Of a DNA stretch of 14,322 nt, positions 1 to 7,143 are shown piece after piece. Below the pieces are notes generated by a model. It saw only the letters and a program-made list of their open reading frames with translations, had not been told where the DNA came from and did no database searches. The translations under genes and the position numbers were made by a program. Position 1 is the first letter of the stretch, and each line of letters starts with the position of its first letter. Source of the DNA: JAKLKS01 sp964370855 (lineage in GTDB: Bacteria; Planctomycetota; JAJSAM01; JAKLKS01); contig CAYJMF010000113.1 of assembly GCA_964370855.1 (NCBI GenBank), positions 1-14,322 of the forward strand, in the 5' to 3' direction.

Positions 1-2
1 CG

Positions 3-281
3 GATTGGCTGCTGCATGACCACCCCGCCCTGGGCGGCCGCCCGGCCTACCAGCACTGGCTGCTGCCCGCGCTGACGGCTTTGGTGATCGGCGTTCCGCT
101 CAACCAGCTGCCCGCAGGCGTGGGCTGGTGGGTTGGCCTGGCGGCAGGCGGTTTGGTGCTGGCGCTGGTCCTGGTCGCCGAATATATCGCCGTCGACTCG
201 CAGGATGTGCGCCAGCCATTGGCCGCGGCCGGGCTGACGGCGGTCTCGTTTGCCGTGTACCTGGTTCTGGCCGGGGCGCGG
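3..281 (+). CDS. Multi-pass membrane protein fragment, open at the 5' end and cut at the 3' end
   Basis: An open frame runs in from the left edge without a start codon and encodes about 93 residues before entering a G homopolymer. It contains three hydrophobic stretches that look like membrane helices. The first is around HWLLPALTALVIGVPL, the second around WWVGLAAGGLVLALVL, and the third around LTAVSFAVYLVLAGA. Short polar turns such as EYIAVDSQDVRQPL separate them. I recognise no family by name; the pattern fits an uncharacterised integral membrane protein. Codon use is more mixed (ttg, tat, ttt, gtt, cca) than in the rest of the window, so this piece may come from a different organism. The frame continues into the downstream TPR-like frame only because poly-G codes for glycine in any frame; the fused open frame should not be read as one protein. 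Confidence 0.6.
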
Positions 282-370
282 GGCCCCCGGGGGGGGGGGG
301 CGGGGGGGGTGGGGGCGGGGGGGGGCGGGGGGGGGGTGGGGGGGGGGGCCGGGGGGGTGGGGGGGGGCCC
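277..370. other. G-homopolymer junction, probable assembly artefact
   Basis: About 94 bases consist almost wholly of G runs broken by single C or T bases, preceded by ggggcccccggg and followed by ccccgcgg. Composition and codon style change across it. Translated, it gives only Gly with occasional Val or Ala. Such tracts are known to arise from dark-cycle G calls in two-colour sequencing, and the sequence to its left probably does not adjoin the sequence to its right in a real genome. Confidence 0.75.
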
Positions 371-371
371 C

Positions 372-1637
372 GCGGCCATGGCCCACGGCGACTTCGCGGC
401 CGCGGAGCGGGCGCTGGCCGCGAGCCTCGCCGCCTACGACCGGCTTCCCCGGAACCCGGTGGTGCTCAACAACGCCGCCCTCGTGGCGGGCCAGCTCTCC
501 AACCTCACGGGGCGGGTCGAGTCGCTCGAGGACGCGGGCCGGCGCCTGCGCGACGCGCTGGCGGAGATGCCGACCAACATCGTCGTCCTCATGAACACCG
601 CGCAGACGCTTTCGGCCATCGGATGGGTGCGGAGCCTGGACGGCGGGATCGACCTCAGGCTCGGGGTCCAGGGGCTCCGCGACATCCGCCACGACGATGC
701 CGCGGGGCTGGAGAGGATCCGCGCGGCGGCCCGCGCGAGCGACGAGATGCGGGAGGCCCTCCGGCTCCTCGACAGGGGCCTCGGCCTCGTGCCGGGGAAC
801 GCCGACCTGGTCGACACGTGCGCGGGCCTCGCGGGCGATCTCGGCGACGTCGCCCGCCTGAGGGAGCTGGTCGCCCTCGTGTCGAGCCACCCGCCGGACA
901 CGGAGCCCGGCCGGGCGGCGTATCTCGCCTCGAGGGCCCGCGCCGCCGACCCGGCGCCCGCCAGGGGCTTCCTCGCGACGGCGCGGGCGCACCTCGACGG
1001 CCTCGGTCCCGGGACGAACGACCGCGACCGGTCCGTCGTCGCGGTCGCCTGCGTCCAAGCGGCGGGTGGTGCCTGGTTCCTGGGTGTCGACGTCGATCTC
1101 GCCGCGCTCGACGCCGACGCCCGGCGGTTGCACGCGGATTTCCCGTCGAGCGCGACGCGCACCGCCGAGCGCATCACCGCGGCGCTCCTCGTCCACCGCG
1201 CGTTGTGCGCGTCCAATCCCCGCTACGCGCGCGAGGCCGGGAGCGCGGGCCCGTCCGTCGGTCCCGAGGGCCTGCTCGCGGAGGCCCTCTACCGCGACGC
1301 CTCCCTCCGCGACGCCGTCCGCGCGTCGGCGGACTTCGTCCGCCTCGTCGATCTCATCGAGGAGTCGGACCGGAAGTTCCCGGGCGAACTCGGCGGGATC
1401 TCCCGCGGCCTGCTCTGGGCGGCCGGCCGCCGTCCGCTGGAGGTGCCGGCGGGACCGGGGGGCGTCGAGCCGGACTGGGCGCTCCAGGGTCGCGTTCTCC
1501 ACGCCACCTCCCCGTACGCGGCGCGGGTGTCCATCGGTCGCGCGTGGACGCTCCGTGTCCTGGGGAAGCCCGACCGCGCGGAGGAGGTGCTCCGCGAGTG
1601 CGTCCGCCTCGGCGGCGCGATCCCGTACCTCGAGTAG
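372..1637 (+). CDS. TPR-like helical repeat protein, 5' end missing
   Basis: The frame emerges from the homopolymer and ends with TAG. It encodes about 420 residues rich in Ala, Leu, Arg and Asp. The first part shows helical-repeat signatures typical of tetratricopeptide repeats: GDFAAAERALAASLAAYDRLP, then PVVLNNAALVAGQL, PTNIVVLMNTAQTL and LLDRGLGLVPGNADLVDTC. The C-terminal helix LGKPDRAEEVLRECVRLGG is another TPR-like unit. The middle is helical without a clear motif. No signal peptide or enzyme motif is visible. An in-frame ATG lies at 378, but it falls inside a repeat unit next to the artefact tract, so I treat the gene as truncated at its 5' end. TPR arrays mediate protein contacts; the partner is unknown. 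Confidence 0.6.
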   Translation, partial: AAMAHGDFAAAERALAASLAAYDRLPRNPVVLNNAALVAGQLSNLTGRVESLEDAGRRLRDALAEMPTNIVVLMNTAQTLSAIGWVRSLDGGIDLRLGVQGLRDIRHDDAAGLERIRAAARASDEMREALRLLDRGLGLVPGNADLVDTCAGLAGDLGDVARLRELVALVSSHPPDTEPGRAAYLASRARAADPAPARGFLATARAHLDGLGPGTNDRDRSVVAVACVQAAGGAWFLGVDVDLAALDADARRLHADFPSSATRTAERITAALLVHRALCASNPRYAREAGSAGPSVGPEGLLAEALYRDASLRDAVRASADFVRLVDLIEESDRKFPGELGGISRGLLWAAGRRPLEVPAGPGGVEPDWALQGRVLHATSPYAARVSIGRAWTLRVLGKPDRAEEVLRECVRLGGAIPYLE

Positions 1638-1819
1638 GGGATGCGCGGGAGGCCGGAAGTTCTAGCCCCCTCGTCCCGACCGGACGCGCCGCCGCAGCCC
1701 CCCCGCGTGATAGAGTCCCCGGCATGTCCACGGACCCGGCCGTCACCCTGCGGGCCATCGCGCGGGTCTCCGCGCGGGAACTCCTGCTGATCGCCGCCAG
1801 CAAGGGAGAGGGGGATTCC

Positions 1820-2302
1820 ATGCCGGAAGGCGCCGACAAGGTGCGGGCGCTCCTCGACGTGGTCCGGGTGCTGGAAGGCAGGAAGGCACCCTACGCGTTG
1901 ATCGGAGGCGTGGCCGTCGGCCTCCATGCCGGCGTCCCGAGGGCCACGGTGGACACCGACCTCGCCGTCCGCACGGACTTCCGCACGGCCGCGACGATCC
2001 GGGCCGTGGTGGACGCCGGTTTCGAGCTGCGGGGGGAGCACCCGCACAGCGTCAACTTCCGCCACTCCAGCGGGGAGCCGGTCCAGTTCGCGTTCGACGT
2101 GGCCTTCGACCCGATGATCGACCGGGCCGAGGAGTTCGAGTTCGAGGGAGCCACGATCCGCATCGTCTCGAAGAGGGACCTCGTCGCGATGAAGCGCCTC
2201 GCGGCCGAGGATCCCGCGCGGCGGCGGAGCAAGGCGCTGCGCGACAGGGCGGATGTCGAGCTCCTGAGCGGGGACGCGCCGGATCCGGACGAGGGCTGGT
2301 AG
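1820..2302 (+). CDS. Stand-alone nucleotidyltransferase-fold protein (AbiEii/DUF6036-like)
   Basis: A 160-residue protein with the DNA polymerase beta-type nucleotidyltransferase pattern. It has a Gly-Gly turn in ALIGGVAVGLHAG (residues 26-38), the acidic pair D45-x-D47 in ATVDTDLAV, and a third candidate acidic residue at D93 in FAFDVAFD. A basic helix K118-RDLVAMK and the terminal helix KALRDRADVELL match the usual C-terminal part. In this superfamily the acids bind metal for NMP transfer, and many members are toxin-antitoxin components. No HEPN, AbiEi or other usual partner lies beside it, so a TA role is not supported. The start at 1820 has a strong purine-rich ribosome site (GGGAGAGGGGG). 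An in-frame ATG at 1724 would add 32 residues and sits 7 nt after TAGAGT, as in leaderless transcripts, so the start is uncertain. Confidence 0.75.
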   Translation: MPEGADKVRALLDVVRVLEGRKAPYALIGGVAVGLHAGVPRATVDTDLAVRTDFRTAATIRAVVDAGFELRGEHPHSVNFRHSSGEPVQFAFDVAFDPMIDRAEEFEFEGATIRIVSKRDLVAMKRLAAEDPARRRSKALRDRADVELLSGDAPDPDEGW

Positions 2303-2330
2303 CGGGCGAAGCGGGCAAGGGGAGGGGGCG

Positions 2331-2891
2331 ATGGAATTCCTGGCGGATCTCTGGATGCCGATCGTGGCGTCGGCGGTGGTCGTCTTCGTGATCAGTTCCA
2401 TCGTCCACATGGTCCTGCCGATCCACAAGGGGGACCACGGGCGGCTGCCCGACGAGGAGGCGGTGCTGGACGCCCTCCGCAGGGCGGCCCCGGCCCGCGG
2501 CTCCTACACGTTCCCGGGCTGCGCCTCCATGAAGGAGATGGGAACCCCGGAGATGAAGGCGAAGTACGAGAGGGGGCCCGTCGGCTTCCTCACTGTCCTT
2601 CCCAACGGACCCTGCACCGTCGGGAGGAGCCTCGTCCAGTGGTTCCTCCTGTCCCTGGGGATCTCGGTGCTCTCGGCCTACGTCGCCCACCACGCCCTCC
2701 CGCACGGAGCGGCGGCGGCGGCCGTGGTGCGCATCGCGGCGTCGGTGGCCATCGCCGGCTACGCCCTCGGGGCGGTGCAGGACTCCATCTGGAAGGGCGT
2801 CCCGTGGCGCGTCTCGGCGAAGTACTTCCTCGACGGCGTCGTCTACGGGCTCGCCACCGGGATCACCTTCGGGATGATGTGGCCGGCCTAG
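2331..2891 (+). CDS. Four-helix integral membrane protein, unknown function
   Basis: A 186-residue protein starting at ATG 2331 with GGGGAGGGGG just upstream, 28 bp after the nucleotidyltransferase gene and probably co-transcribed with it. Membrane helices are predicted by eye at about residues 10-29, 102-122, 129-149 and 165-184. A soluble loop of about 70 residues follows helix 1 and carries HKGDHGRLPDEEAVLDALR and the segment FPGCASMKEMGTPEMKAKYE. The combination of the loop (PDEEAVLDALR, SMKEM, KGPVGFLTV-like) with the helices resembles uncharacterised proteins seen in Acidobacteria, Planctomycetota and Myxococcota. I know no function. Its stop codon shares the palindromic CTAG with the stop of the convergent gene on the other strand. 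Confidence 0.75.
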   Translation: MEFLADLWMPIVASAVVVFVISSIVHMVLPIHKGDHGRLPDEEAVLDALRRAAPARGSYTFPGCASMKEMGTPEMKAKYERGPVGFLTVLPNGPCTVGRSLVQWFLLSLGISVLSAYVAHHALPHGAAAAAVVRIAASVAIAGYALGAVQDSIWKGVPWRVSAKYFLDGVVYGLATGITFGMMWPA

Positions 2892-4240
2892 GAGGCCGCA
2901 CCGCCGGGGGACGCCGGGTCATCTCGCCGACCCCCGCCTCGTCTCCCCGGCGGCAGGCAGGCCACGACGCCGTCGGCGGCGGGGACCTCGGGGCCCGCAG
3001 GCCCCCCGGCCGCGACGATCCGGTGGAAGGCCGAGATGTCGGCGGGGTCGAAGGAGATCGGTCCGCCGAACTCCCCCCCGCCGTCCCGCGGCCGCTCCCT
3101 CGATGAAACGCGGCGGGTCCGGCCGACCACCGGGGCCACCTCCAGGACGAGAGGGCCCGATGCCGCGACGAGATGAACGGCGGGGATTCCGGTTCCGGCG
3201 AGGGCGACCGGCCCGAGGGTGATGGTGCCGAACTCCGGCGGGGGGACGCCGAGGCTGCGGATCGCGGCGGACAGGACCGGGAGCGGGACGGCGACGGCCA
3301 CCGGGATGAGCACGGGGAGGAGCGCCCTCGCCGGCCGTCCCCGGAGGCCCGGCGGGGGGAGGATCGGGAGGAGGCCCGGGACGAGGGCGAGAAGGGGGAC
3401 CTCCTGCCGGCCGGGGCCGGAGAACCGGGCCAGCAGGGCGACGCGGGAGTCCGCGAGCTCCCCCGAGGCCACGGGGAGGATCGCGGCGAGGGCGTCCGCC
3501 TCCCCGCCGACGGCGAGCGCCGTCCCGTGCTCCAGGAGGGTGCCGAGCCGGATCCGGACCCCGTCGAGCATCGCCTCGGTCCGGTGCATGCTCCCGGCGA
3601 GGGCGCGACGGCCCTCCCGCCGGGCGGAGGCGCGGATCCGCTCCTCGAGGAGGAGCCCGATCTCCGCGTGGAAGGAGCGGAGGCTCTCGAGGAAGGCGGC
3701 CAGCGGGAGCGTCGGGAGCCGGACCGTGACGGCCGACGGTCCCCGCGGGGCGACGGCGGGGATCTCCAGGGTCGGCGGCGACGTCCGGCCGAACAGGCGC
3801 GCGACCACGACGAGCACCGCCGCCGGGTCGGAGCACATCGCCGCGACGGGGATCTGCCCGGAGCCGTCGTCGATGCTCTTCGCGTCGGAACCGCGCCGGG
3901 AGGAGGAGAGGAGGAGGACGGGCACGCGGCGGAGCGTCTCCTCGGCCCGCACGCGCACGGTGAACTCCTCGGCGTCCATCCCGGCGGCCAGGGTGCCGAC
4001 GATGACCAGGTCCGGGGGCGACTCGAGCGCCATCGCGAGGGCCCCCGCCCCGTCGGTCTCCTCGCGGGTGTCGTAGCCGGCGCGCCGAAGGAGGGCCGCG
4101 AGCTGGCGGCGGTCGGCGACCCGGGCGCCGACGACCAGGATCGAGGGGACGCGGAGCCGGGGCCGGGCCGGGAGCGGATCCCGATTCCCCCGGGGAGGGG
4201 AGGAGGGCGCGGCGGGGACCGGGGAGCCGTTTCGGCGCAT
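2888..4240 (-). CDS. Degenerate receiver plus degenerate histidine-kinase-like protein
   Basis: A 450-residue protein. Residues 33-150 follow a CheY-like receiver (SILVVGARVADRRQLAALL, then PDLVIVGTLAAGMD), but the phospho-acceptor Asp is Gly82, the N-terminal acidic pair is Gly-Ala at 38-39, and the conserved Lys near KP is replaced in CSDP (136-139). Residues 180-270 are helical and could correspond to a dimerisation domain. Residues 279-431 line up with a histidine-kinase ATP-binding domain: VPLLALVPGLLPIL, then the N-box region PVLSAAIRSLGVPP without Asn, FGTITLGPVALAG, a G1 region lacking Asp (VHLVAASGP), and a G2-type end, ISAFHRIVAAGG. It therefore looks like a signalling scaffold unable to phosphorylate. 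The kinase comparison is my inference from motif order. The ATG at 4240 has GAGG about 10 bases upstream. Confidence 0.65.
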   Translation of the reverse strand: MRRNGSPVPAAPSSPPRGNRDPLPARPRLRVPSILVVGARVADRRQLAALLRRAGYDTREETDGAGALAMALESPPDLVIVGTLAAGMDAEEFTVRVRAEETLRRVPVLLLSSSRRGSDAKSIDDGSGQIPVAAMCSDPAAVLVVVARLFGRTSPPTLEIPAVAPRGPSAVTVRLPTLPLAAFLESLRSFHAEIGLLLEERIRASARREGRRALAGSMHRTEAMLDGVRIRLGTLLEHGTALAVGGEADALAAILPVASGELADSRVALLARFSGPGRQEVPLLALVPGLLPILPPPGLRGRPARALLPVLIPVAVAVPLPVLSAAIRSLGVPPPEFGTITLGPVALAGTGIPAVHLVAASGPLVLEVAPVVGRTRRVSSRERPRDGGGEFGGPISFDPADISAFHRIVAAGGPAGPEVPAADGVVACLPPGRRGGGRRDDPASPGGAAS

Positions 4241-4346
4241 CGTGCGGGGACCTCGGGACAGGGCCCCAGCGTAGGCGACGGGCGGTTCGCGGTCTCTGGG
4301 GTGGTTCCCTACCGGGTGACGGGGGGCGGGAGGTCCGGGTCGCCGC

Positions 4347-4760
4347 TCAGTGCCGGAGGGAGAGGTCCAGGGCCGCCGCCTCGCGGAGGAGGGCCGCGAC
4401 GGCGGGCCGCGCGGCGTCGGCGGCGGAGGCGACGGGGACGTACCGCTTGGAGAGGCGGTTCCCCTGGAGGAGGCCCCCGGGATCCTGGAGGCGGACGCCG
4501 TGGATGAACTCCAGCCGCACGGCGCCGCGCTTCACGGTGACCTGGCAGACCGCCCCGCGGACGCGGCCGCCGACGTCGGGGCGGTGCCAGGAGAGGCTGC
4601 CCCAGGCCAACGTCTCATCCGTCCCGGGGGCCGCCCGGCGGATGGCCTCCCGGAGTGCCGCCACGATCCCCCGGGGCCCGGCGGGGAGCCTTCCGAGGAA
4701 GGCCGCGGGGTCGTCGGCGCTTCCGCCTCCCCGCCCGGCGAGGGAGGGGGGAGGCCTCAC
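4347..4760 (-). CDS. DUF1801 family protein (YdhG-like)
   Basis: A 137-residue protein with DUF1801 features: LREAIRRAAPGTDETLAWGSLSWHRP near the N-terminal third, then VCQVTVKRGAVRLEFIHG, LQDPGGLLQGNRLSKRYVPV, and a closing helix VAALLREAAALD. The family has a small alpha/beta fold related to YdhG and iron-chaperone-like proteins, with no firmly established reaction. Translation probably begins at GTG 4760, preceded by AGAAGGGCGG. This GTG overlaps the stop of the upstream 88-residue membrane protein gene as GTGA, indicating translational coupling. It is the last gene of a three-gene leftward operon, followed by a 106-bp gap before the next leftward gene. Confidence 0.8.
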   Translation of the reverse strand: MRPPPSLAGRGGGSADDPAAFLGRLPAGPRGIVAALREAIRRAAPGTDETLAWGSLSWHRPDVGGRVRGAVCQVTVKRGAVRLEFIHGVRLQDPGGLLQGNRLSKRYVPVASAADAARPAVAALLREAAALDLSLRH

Positions 4761-5023
4761 GGTCCGCCCTTCTCCCCTCCGCGCCGTCCGCGGAGGAGCC
4801 CGTCGAGCCAGCGGGCCAGCGGGTCGCCGAGGAACGTCATGAGGACGCCGGTCCCGGCCCCGGTCAGCAGGCCCTCCCGGAGATCGTCCCCGAATCCCCG
4901 CCCGTCCCCGAGGATCCACTTCCCGAGGGGGAAGAGCGCGCCGAACAGGACCGTGAACGTCAGCACGTTGGCGATGAGGCGGACGGGGAGCCCGAGCTCC
5001 CCCTTCCGCGGGTCGTCGGCCAT
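4757..5023 (-). CDS. Small membrane protein, 88 residues, unknown
   Basis: The protein starts at ATG 5023 and has two probable hydrophobic segments. The first, LIANVLTFTVLFGALFPLG (about residues 16-34), is clearly membrane-spanning. The second is weaker (LTGAGTGVLMTFLGDPLARWL, about 53-73). The C-terminus is basic (RGRRGGEKGG), consistent with a cytoplasmic tail. The best ribosome site, GGGGAGG, lies about 13 bases before the start, which is long. It sits 27 bp after the Ala-rich gene and overlaps the DUF1801 gene by four bases, so the three are almost certainly co-transcribed. I recognise no family. Confidence 0.65.
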   Translation of the reverse strand: MADDPRKGELGLPVRLIANVLTFTVLFGALFPLGKWILGDGRGFGDDLREGLLTGAGTGVLMTFLGDPLARWLDGLLRGRRGGEKGGP

Positions 5024-5050
5024 GGACGGGATCGTACCTCCCCGGGCCGG

Positions 5051-5410
5051 TCAGGCCTTCCCCCGGGGACGTCTCGCCCTCCGCGGCCCGGAGGGGCCGC
5101 CCCCTCCGTGCGCCGCCGCCTCGGCGGCGCGCAGCATCTCCTCGGCCAGGGCGGCCTCCTTCCGGGCGGCCGCACCGGCCTGGGCCATCCTCGGGGACCC
5201 GGCCGCGTCGCCGCCGTACTCGTGGGCCGTGGCCGCCCACGTGACGGCGTGGATCGCGTGCTCGTGGCACTTGACCGCCCACACCGCGGTCCTCCGCAGG
5301 GCCGGCACCGTGGCCGCGTCCGCCACGACCCGCCAGGCGGCGGAGGCGCAGGCCGCGGCTCTCGCGGCCAGAATCCTCACCTCGTCCGCGCCGTCTTCCT
5401 TCCCCGTCAT
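5051..5410 (-). CDS. Ala-rich helical hypothetical protein
   Basis: A 119-residue protein starting at ATG 5410 with an ideal ribosome site (GGAGG, six bases of spacing). It is almost entirely helical and alanine-rich: VRILAARAAACASAAWRVVA, then RRTAVWAVKCHEHAIHAVTW and a final helix KEAALAEEMLRAAEAAA. It ends in a basic tail GPRRARRPRGKA that could contact nucleic acid or membrane phospholipid. Two Cys and several His residues (KCHEHAIH) cluster in the middle, but no complete metal site is evident. I do not recognise the family. It is the first gene of the leftward three-gene operon, divergent from the VOC gene across about 200 bp. Confidence 0.6.
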   Translation of the reverse strand: MTGKEDGADEVRILAARAAACASAAWRVVADAATVPALRRTAVWAVKCHEHAIHAVTWAATAHEYGGDAAGSPRMAQAGAAARKEAALAEEMLRAAEAAAHGGGGPSGPRRARRPRGKA

Positions 5411-5541
5411 GGATGACCTCCGAAGTGGCAGGTGTCCCGGGCGCCCCCGATGGGCGGGGGCATGGTACCGGAGGGGGAGGACGAGCGCGACCGCGAACCG
5501 GAGGATCACCCGTCCGTTCCCGGAAGTACGCCCCCCCCGGC

Positions 5542-5569
5542 TTGCTCTCCCGTCATGGAGCGGTAGGAT
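5542..5569 (+). promoter_or_regulatory. Candidate sigma70-type promoter for the VOC gene
   Basis: TTGCTC (5542-5547) and TAGGAT (5564-5569) are separated by 16 bases in the divergent intergenic region, about 50 bases before the VOC start. Both hexamers are partial matches to the consensus. Position and spacing are reasonable, but a match of this quality can occur by chance. Confidence 0.3.
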
Positions 5570-5603
5570 GCCTCCGGAAGTGGAGTGTGTCGCCGCAAGA
5601 GAG

Positions 5604-5611
5604 AAAGGAGG
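5604..5611 (+). promoter_or_regulatory. Shine-Dalgarno site deciding the VOC start
   Basis: AAAGGAGG at 5604-5611 is a near-perfect anti-16S complement. It is only one base from the GTG at 5613 but seven bases from the GTG at 5619, so 5619 is the likely start. An upstream in-frame ATG at 5568 has no comparable site. Confidence 0.7.
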
Positions 5612-5618
5612 CGTGGCC

Positions 5619-6104
5619 GTGGCCAAGGTGAATCCGATTCCGGAAGGGTGCGAGGGGATCATCCCCCACATCATCGTGAAGGGCGCCGTGGACGCGATGG
5701 AGTTCTACAAGAAGGCCTTCGGCGCGGAGGAGGTCATGCGGATGCCGGGCCCCGACGGCCGGCTCATGCACGCCGAGTTCCGCGTCGGGAACGCCCTCGT
5801 CTACCTCTGCGACGACTTCCCCGAGATGTGCGGCGGGCAGGCCCGCAACCCGAAGGCGCTGGGCGGGTCCCCGTTCAACATCCACCGCTACGTCCCCGAC
5901 GTGGACGCCGTCGTCCAGAGGGCCGTCGCCGCAGGGGCCGTCGTGAAGATGCCCCCGACGGACATGTTCTGGGGCGACCGCTTCGGCGTCGTCGAGGACC
6001 CCTTCGGCCACCAGTGGGCCTTCGCGACCCACAAGCAGGACCTCTCCCCGGAGCAGATGAAGAAAGCCATGGACGAGGCCTTCGCGGAGGGACCCCCGAA
6101 GTAG
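5619..6104 (+). CDS. VOC superfamily protein, PhnB/glyoxalase-like
   Basis: A 161-residue protein with the PhnB-type pattern of the vicinal oxygen chelate fold. It begins with IIPHIIVKGAVDAMEFYKKAFGAEE (about residues 14-38), then GPDGRLMHAEFRVGNALVYLCDD (44-66) and YVPDVDAVVQRAVAAGA (91-107). It ends with FWGDRFGVVEDPFGHQWAFATH (117-138). H17, H51, E126 and H131 are the positions where VOC metal ligands or active-site residues usually lie. Members bind small molecules or catalyse lyase, dioxygenase or resistance reactions; the substrate cannot be told from sequence. The length is full for the family, and the tail DLSPEQMKKAMDEAF is common in this subgroup. The start is GTG. The gene ends only eight bases before the homopolymer block. 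Confidence 0.88.
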   Translation: MAKVNPIPEGCEGIIPHIIVKGAVDAMEFYKKAFGAEEVMRMPGPDGRLMHAEFRVGNALVYLCDDFPEMCGGQARNPKALGGSPFNIHRYVPDVDAVVQRAVAAGAVVKMPPTDMFWGDRFGVVEDPFGHQWAFATHKQDLSPEQMKKAMDEAFAEGPPK

Positions 6105-6112
6105 CCGGCGTC

Positions 6113-6235
<123 letters not shown>

Positions 6236-6870
6236 GCCGCCGCCTTCGCCACCTCCTTCGCCACCTCGGCGATGGAGCGGCGCGCCATCTGCACGACGTT
6301 CTCCCCCTTGTAGAGGAGCGACACCCTGTGGTCGAGCTGGGTGGAGCCCCAGACCACCACCACGTCGGCCCACAGGAGGTCGGCGGCGGCCTGGCCGCGG
6401 GTGCGGGAGACGGTCCCGTCCACGAGCTTGAGCTCCATGGCCGCGCCGACGAGCTCCTCGAGGGCCGTCCGCGCGTGGGGCGAGCCGCCGACCACGCAGA
6501 GCCGCCGCCACCCCCGGGCCCGGCAGGCCTCCAGCATCCGGGCCACCGCCCGCTCGTTGCTCGACCCCCCGCAGAAGGCGCAGTGGCGCGGCTCCGACGC
6601 CGGGACCACGGTCCGCCCGTCCCCGGCGGCGGCCCCCTCGGCCCGGCACTCCGGCCGGGAGCACACGAGGAGGAACATCTCCTCCACGAGCCGCGCCACC
6701 GCGTCGGTGCGGGAGACGGGGATGATGGCCAGCCACGGGTTGGAGAGCCCCGCGGCGTCCAGCGCCGCCTCCATCAGCTCCGGATCCCCGCCGTAGCCGA
6801 GTTCGCGGAACAGGGTCGCCTTCGAGCGGAGTTCCTCGTCGGGGGGGATGGCGTCCTCCTTTCCGATCAT
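6236..6870 (-). CDS. DUF2325-like protein with Cys pairs, 3' end truncated
   Basis: About 210 residues are readable from ATG 6870. The N-terminal half is helical and carries Cys pairs C70-x4-C75 and C97-x2-C100 (HCAFCGG), a possible zinc site. The C-terminal half resembles DUF2325: RRLCVVGGSPHARTALEEL (122-140), VDGTVSRTRGQAAADLLWADVVVV (150-173) and a final HRVSLLYKG. This is a Rossmann-like strand-glycine-turn followed by a conserved Lys. DUF2325 proteins have no firm function. The coding sequence runs into the poly-C block after AKEVAKAAA, so the native stop is lost, although the last helix suggests few residues are missing. An alternative GTG start at 6894 would add eight residues. It is divergent from the small Lys-rich gene. 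Confidence 0.65.
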
Positions 6871-6920
6871 CCTACGGGAGGCCGCTCCGATCACGCTCGC
6901 GGACCGGCGCGGCTCCGCGG

Positions 6921-6926
6921 TAAAAT
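6921..6926 (+). promoter_or_regulatory. Candidate -10 box upstream of the Lys-rich gene
   Basis: TAAAAT matches the -10 consensus at five of six positions and stands out in a very GC-rich region, 69 bases before the small gene's start codon. No good -35 hexamer is seen 16-18 bases upstream, so this is a tentative call. Confidence 0.25.
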
Positions 6927-6995
6927 GGAATCGAGCCCCGCTTCCGCCGTGTCCGGCGACGGGGGAAACCAGGCCCGCGACGAGGAGGGATCACC

Positions 6996-7103
6996 ATGGC
7001 GAAGGGACAGATCAAGAACTCGAAGAACAACAAGCCGAAGCTCTCCACCCGGGAGAAGCAGGCGAAGAAGGCGGAGAAGAAGGCCGCCAAGGCCCGCAAG
7101 TAG
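6996..7103 (+). CDS. Conserved Lys-rich small protein, 35 residues
   Basis: A short ORF begins MAKGQIKNSKNNKPKLS and continues as a Lys/Ala helix ending in KAARKs-like sequence (AKKAEKKAAKARK). About 40% of residues are Lys or Arg and there are no acidic clusters. A strong ribosome site (GAGGAGGG) lies about five bases upstream of the ATG. The MAKGQ opening followed by a short Lys-rich stretch resembles a family of tiny uncharacterised proteins found across Proteobacteria and other phyla. The composition suggests nucleic-acid or ribosome binding, which is inference. It is separated by 40 bp from the DUF2007 gene on the same strand and may be co-transcribed with it. Confidence 0.75.
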   Translation: MAKGQIKNSKNNKPKLSTREKQAKKAEKKAAKARK

Positions 7104-7143
7104 GCCGGATGCGGGTTCCGTCGCGAAGGGGGGGGCCCCGAGG

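Noticed and set aside
81..1637. A single 518-residue protein joining membrane helices, poly-Gly and TPR-like repeats
   Set aside because: The joining segment is a homopolymer artefact that reads as Gly in any frame, and composition differs on each side.
128..2302. A 724-residue ORF covering the TPR region and the nucleotidyltransferase
   Set aside because: The first ~530 residues are Arg/Gly/Pro-rich shadow sequence of the TPR frame; only the C-terminal part is real.
3173..4507. Long plus-strand ORF opposite the regulator gene
   Set aside because: Its Gly/Arg/Asp/Glu-rich, motif-free translation is typical of an antisense shadow in high-GC DNA; the minus-strand frame has recognisable domains.
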